Origin: CAZHLD01 sp964533185 | GTDB lineage: Bacteria > Acidobacteriota > Terriglobia > Acidiferrales > UBA7541 | Assembly: GCA_964533185.1 (NCBI GenBank) | Contig: CAZHLD010000073.1 | Location: forward strand, 1 to 15,423 | Direction: 5' to 3' | Length of the DNA: 15,423 bases | Part shown: in pieces, positions 14,168 through 15,423 of the stretch | How the letters are laid out: each line of letters opens with the position of its first letter | How positions within the stretch are numbered: the first letter of the stretch is position 1 | Made by a program: the position numbers and the translations under genes | Notes under the pieces: model-generated | What the model saw: only the letters and a program-made list of their open reading frames with translations | Told to the model about the DNA's origin: nothing | Database searches by the model: none

Positions 14168-15423
14168 ATGGTGAGTGAATCCATCTTCGCCGAGCGGCCC
14201 ACGCGAAAAATCCTGGGCTTCCCCTGGCCGGCGCAGGTCACTCCGGCCGAGCGCAAGTCGCTGATCGCCGGCGGGCTGGGCTGGATGCTCGACGCCATGG
14301 ACGTGATGCTCTATTCGATGGTGCTCGCGCACCTCATGCGCGACCTCGGGATGAGCAAGGATACCGCCGGCCTGCTGAACTCGCTGACGCTGGGCGCATC
14401 CGCCATTGGTGGGATGTTCTTCGGGTTCCTCGCCGACCGCATCGGGCGGACGCGGTCGCTGATGGCTTCGATCCTGGTGTACTCGCTGGCCAGCGCCGCC
14501 TGCGGCTTCTCGCAGACGATCGTGCAGCTGGCCATCTTTCGCTTCGTCCTCGGTCTGGGCATGGGCGGCGAATGGACCACCGGTGCAGCGCTGATTGCAG
14601 AGACGTGGCCGCCCGAACACCGCGGCAAGGCGCTCGGGCTGATGCAGTCCACCTGGGCCATCGGCGAGATGATTGCGGCGGGAGTCACCGGGCTGGTGCT
14701 GCCGCACTACGGCTGGCGCGCGGTGTTTTTTGTCGGCATCCTGCCCGCGCTGATTGTCTTCTGGATCCGGCGCGACGTGCCGGAATCGCAGATCTGGCTC
14801 GAGCGGGATAAACAGAAATCCACTTCGCTGCGCGTGCTCTGGCGCAAAGACATCCGCTGGAAGGGCCTTTTAGCCACGGCGATGAATGCCTGCGGAATGT
14901 TCGGCTACTGGGGCCTGTTCACGTGGATCCCCGCCTATCTTTCGCTGAGCACGGCGGAAGGCGGACGCGGGCTCGATCTGGTGATGACCACCTGGTGGCT
15001 AATCCTGATGGGCGTGGGAAAGTGGTTAGGCTACATATTGTTCGGTTTTTCGGCCGACGCCATCGGCCGCCGTCGAAGCTACTTCAGTTATCTGCTGGTG
15101 GCCGCGGTGCTGGTGCCGCTCTATGGCATGGCGCCCAACGCGCTGTGGTTGCTGGTCCTGGGGCCGTTCGTTGCCTTCTTCGGCACGGGCTTCTTCTCCG
15201 GCTTCAGCGCAATTGCCTCGGAGCTCTTCCCCACCGAGATCCGCGCCACGGCCATGGGCCTCTCCTACAACATTGGCCGGGGCTTCTCCGCTGCGGCACC
15301 GTTTGTCGTCGGATGGATCGCCCTTCGATGGGGCTTCCTGCCAGCATTCTTCGTGCTGGCCGGTGCGTTCCTGCTGGCTGCGCTCCTGGCACTGGCGCTG
15401 CCGGAGACGAAGGGCAAGCAACT
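14168..15423 (+). CDS. MFS transporter, runs off the window end
   Basis: 418 codons are in the window with no stop, so the 3' end is missing. The product is a 12-helix major facilitator. The first helix contains GGLGWMLDAMDVMLYSMV, an acidic pair typical of the acid:proton symporter branches (AAHS/SHS-like). The loop 2-3 signature is GFLADRIGRTRSL. Helix 4 reads RFVLGLGMGGEWTTGAALIA, followed by the WPPEHRGKALGLMQS loop. In the second half FGFSADAIGRRRSY repeats the loop motif, and ELFPTEIRATAMGLSYN is also characteristic. The substrate is likely a small organic acid or related metabolite, but this is not certain. The ATG at 14168 has only a weak ribosome site; the GTG at 14171 is an alternative. 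Confidence 0.9.
   Translation, partial: MVSESIFAERPTRKILGFPWPAQVTPAERKSLIAGGLGWMLDAMDVMLYSMVLAHLMRDLGMSKDTAGLLNSLTLGASAIGGMFFGFLADRIGRTRSLMASILVYSLASAACGFSQTIVQLAIFRFVLGLGMGGEWTTGAALIAETWPPEHRGKALGLMQSTWAIGEMIAAGVTGLVLPHYGWRAVFFVGILPALIVFWIRRDVPESQIWLERDKQKSTSLRVLWRKDIRWKGLLATAMNACGMFGYWGLFTWIPAYLSLSTAEGGRGLDLVMTTWWLILMGVGKWLGYILFGFSADAIGRRRSYFSYLLVAAVLVPLYGMAPNALWLLVLGPFVAFFGTGFFSGFSAIASELFPTEIRATAMGLSYNIGRGFSAAAPFVVGWIALRWGFLPAFFVLAGAFLLAALLALALPETKGKQ

Overview
This window most likely comes from a soil-type Acidobacteriota (Terriglobia-like) genome, assembled from a metagenome or a draft. Base composition is GC-rich and genes have strong AGGAGG-type ribosome sites. The content fits that group: an alginate-export-type porin, small secreted proteins, a PilZ variant, a secreted patatin and a zinc-ribbon DUF4870 protein. 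The taxonomic call is an inference. The run of 100 N at 11535-11634 shows this is scaffolded sequence.

Layout. (1) 1-55: 3' part of a tRNA-Lys(CTT). (2) 353-1111 (-): a secreted protein with two dimeric-alpha/beta-barrel-like modules; a paralogue sits at 5352-6125 (-). (3) 1227-8365: a broken CaiB/BaiF-type CoA-transferase gene. Its N-terminus (1227-1322), a middle piece present twice (3919-4117 and 4940-5110) and its C-terminus (8153-8365) lie in the right order on the + strand, spread over about 7.1 kb. Other genes sit between the pieces: a DUF302 protein plus an alginate-export porin (1501-3741), a DUF4440/SnoaL-like secreted protein (4322-4780), the second barrel paralogue, and a more AT-rich cluster of small zinc-ribbon proteins with a DUF4145 protein (6374-8008). 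(4) 8399-15423: ordinary chromosomal genes, namely PilZ-like, secreted patatin, membrane-anchored alkaline-phosphatase-superfamily protein, YbjQ, DHH phosphoesterase, DUF4870 zinc-ribbon membrane protein, and an MFS transporter running off the end.

The most interesting result is the structure of the broken CoA-transferase locus. The DUF4440 segment is bracketed by a 149-bp direct repeat of caiB sequence, about 95% identical. The upstream copy keeps the native 5' flank and the downstream copy keeps the native 3' flank. The DUF302/porin segment is bracketed by two copies (about 80% identical over 61 bp) of the C-terminal end of another, unidentified gene read on the - strand. The locus therefore looks like a repeated acceptor of cargo by events that leave long direct repeats, with no transposase visible. 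I see no CRISPR array, no recognisable transposase or integrase, and no convincing known defence system. The zinc-ribbon/DUF4145 cluster is the best candidate for an undescribed accessory module, but its function cannot be deduced from sequence alone.
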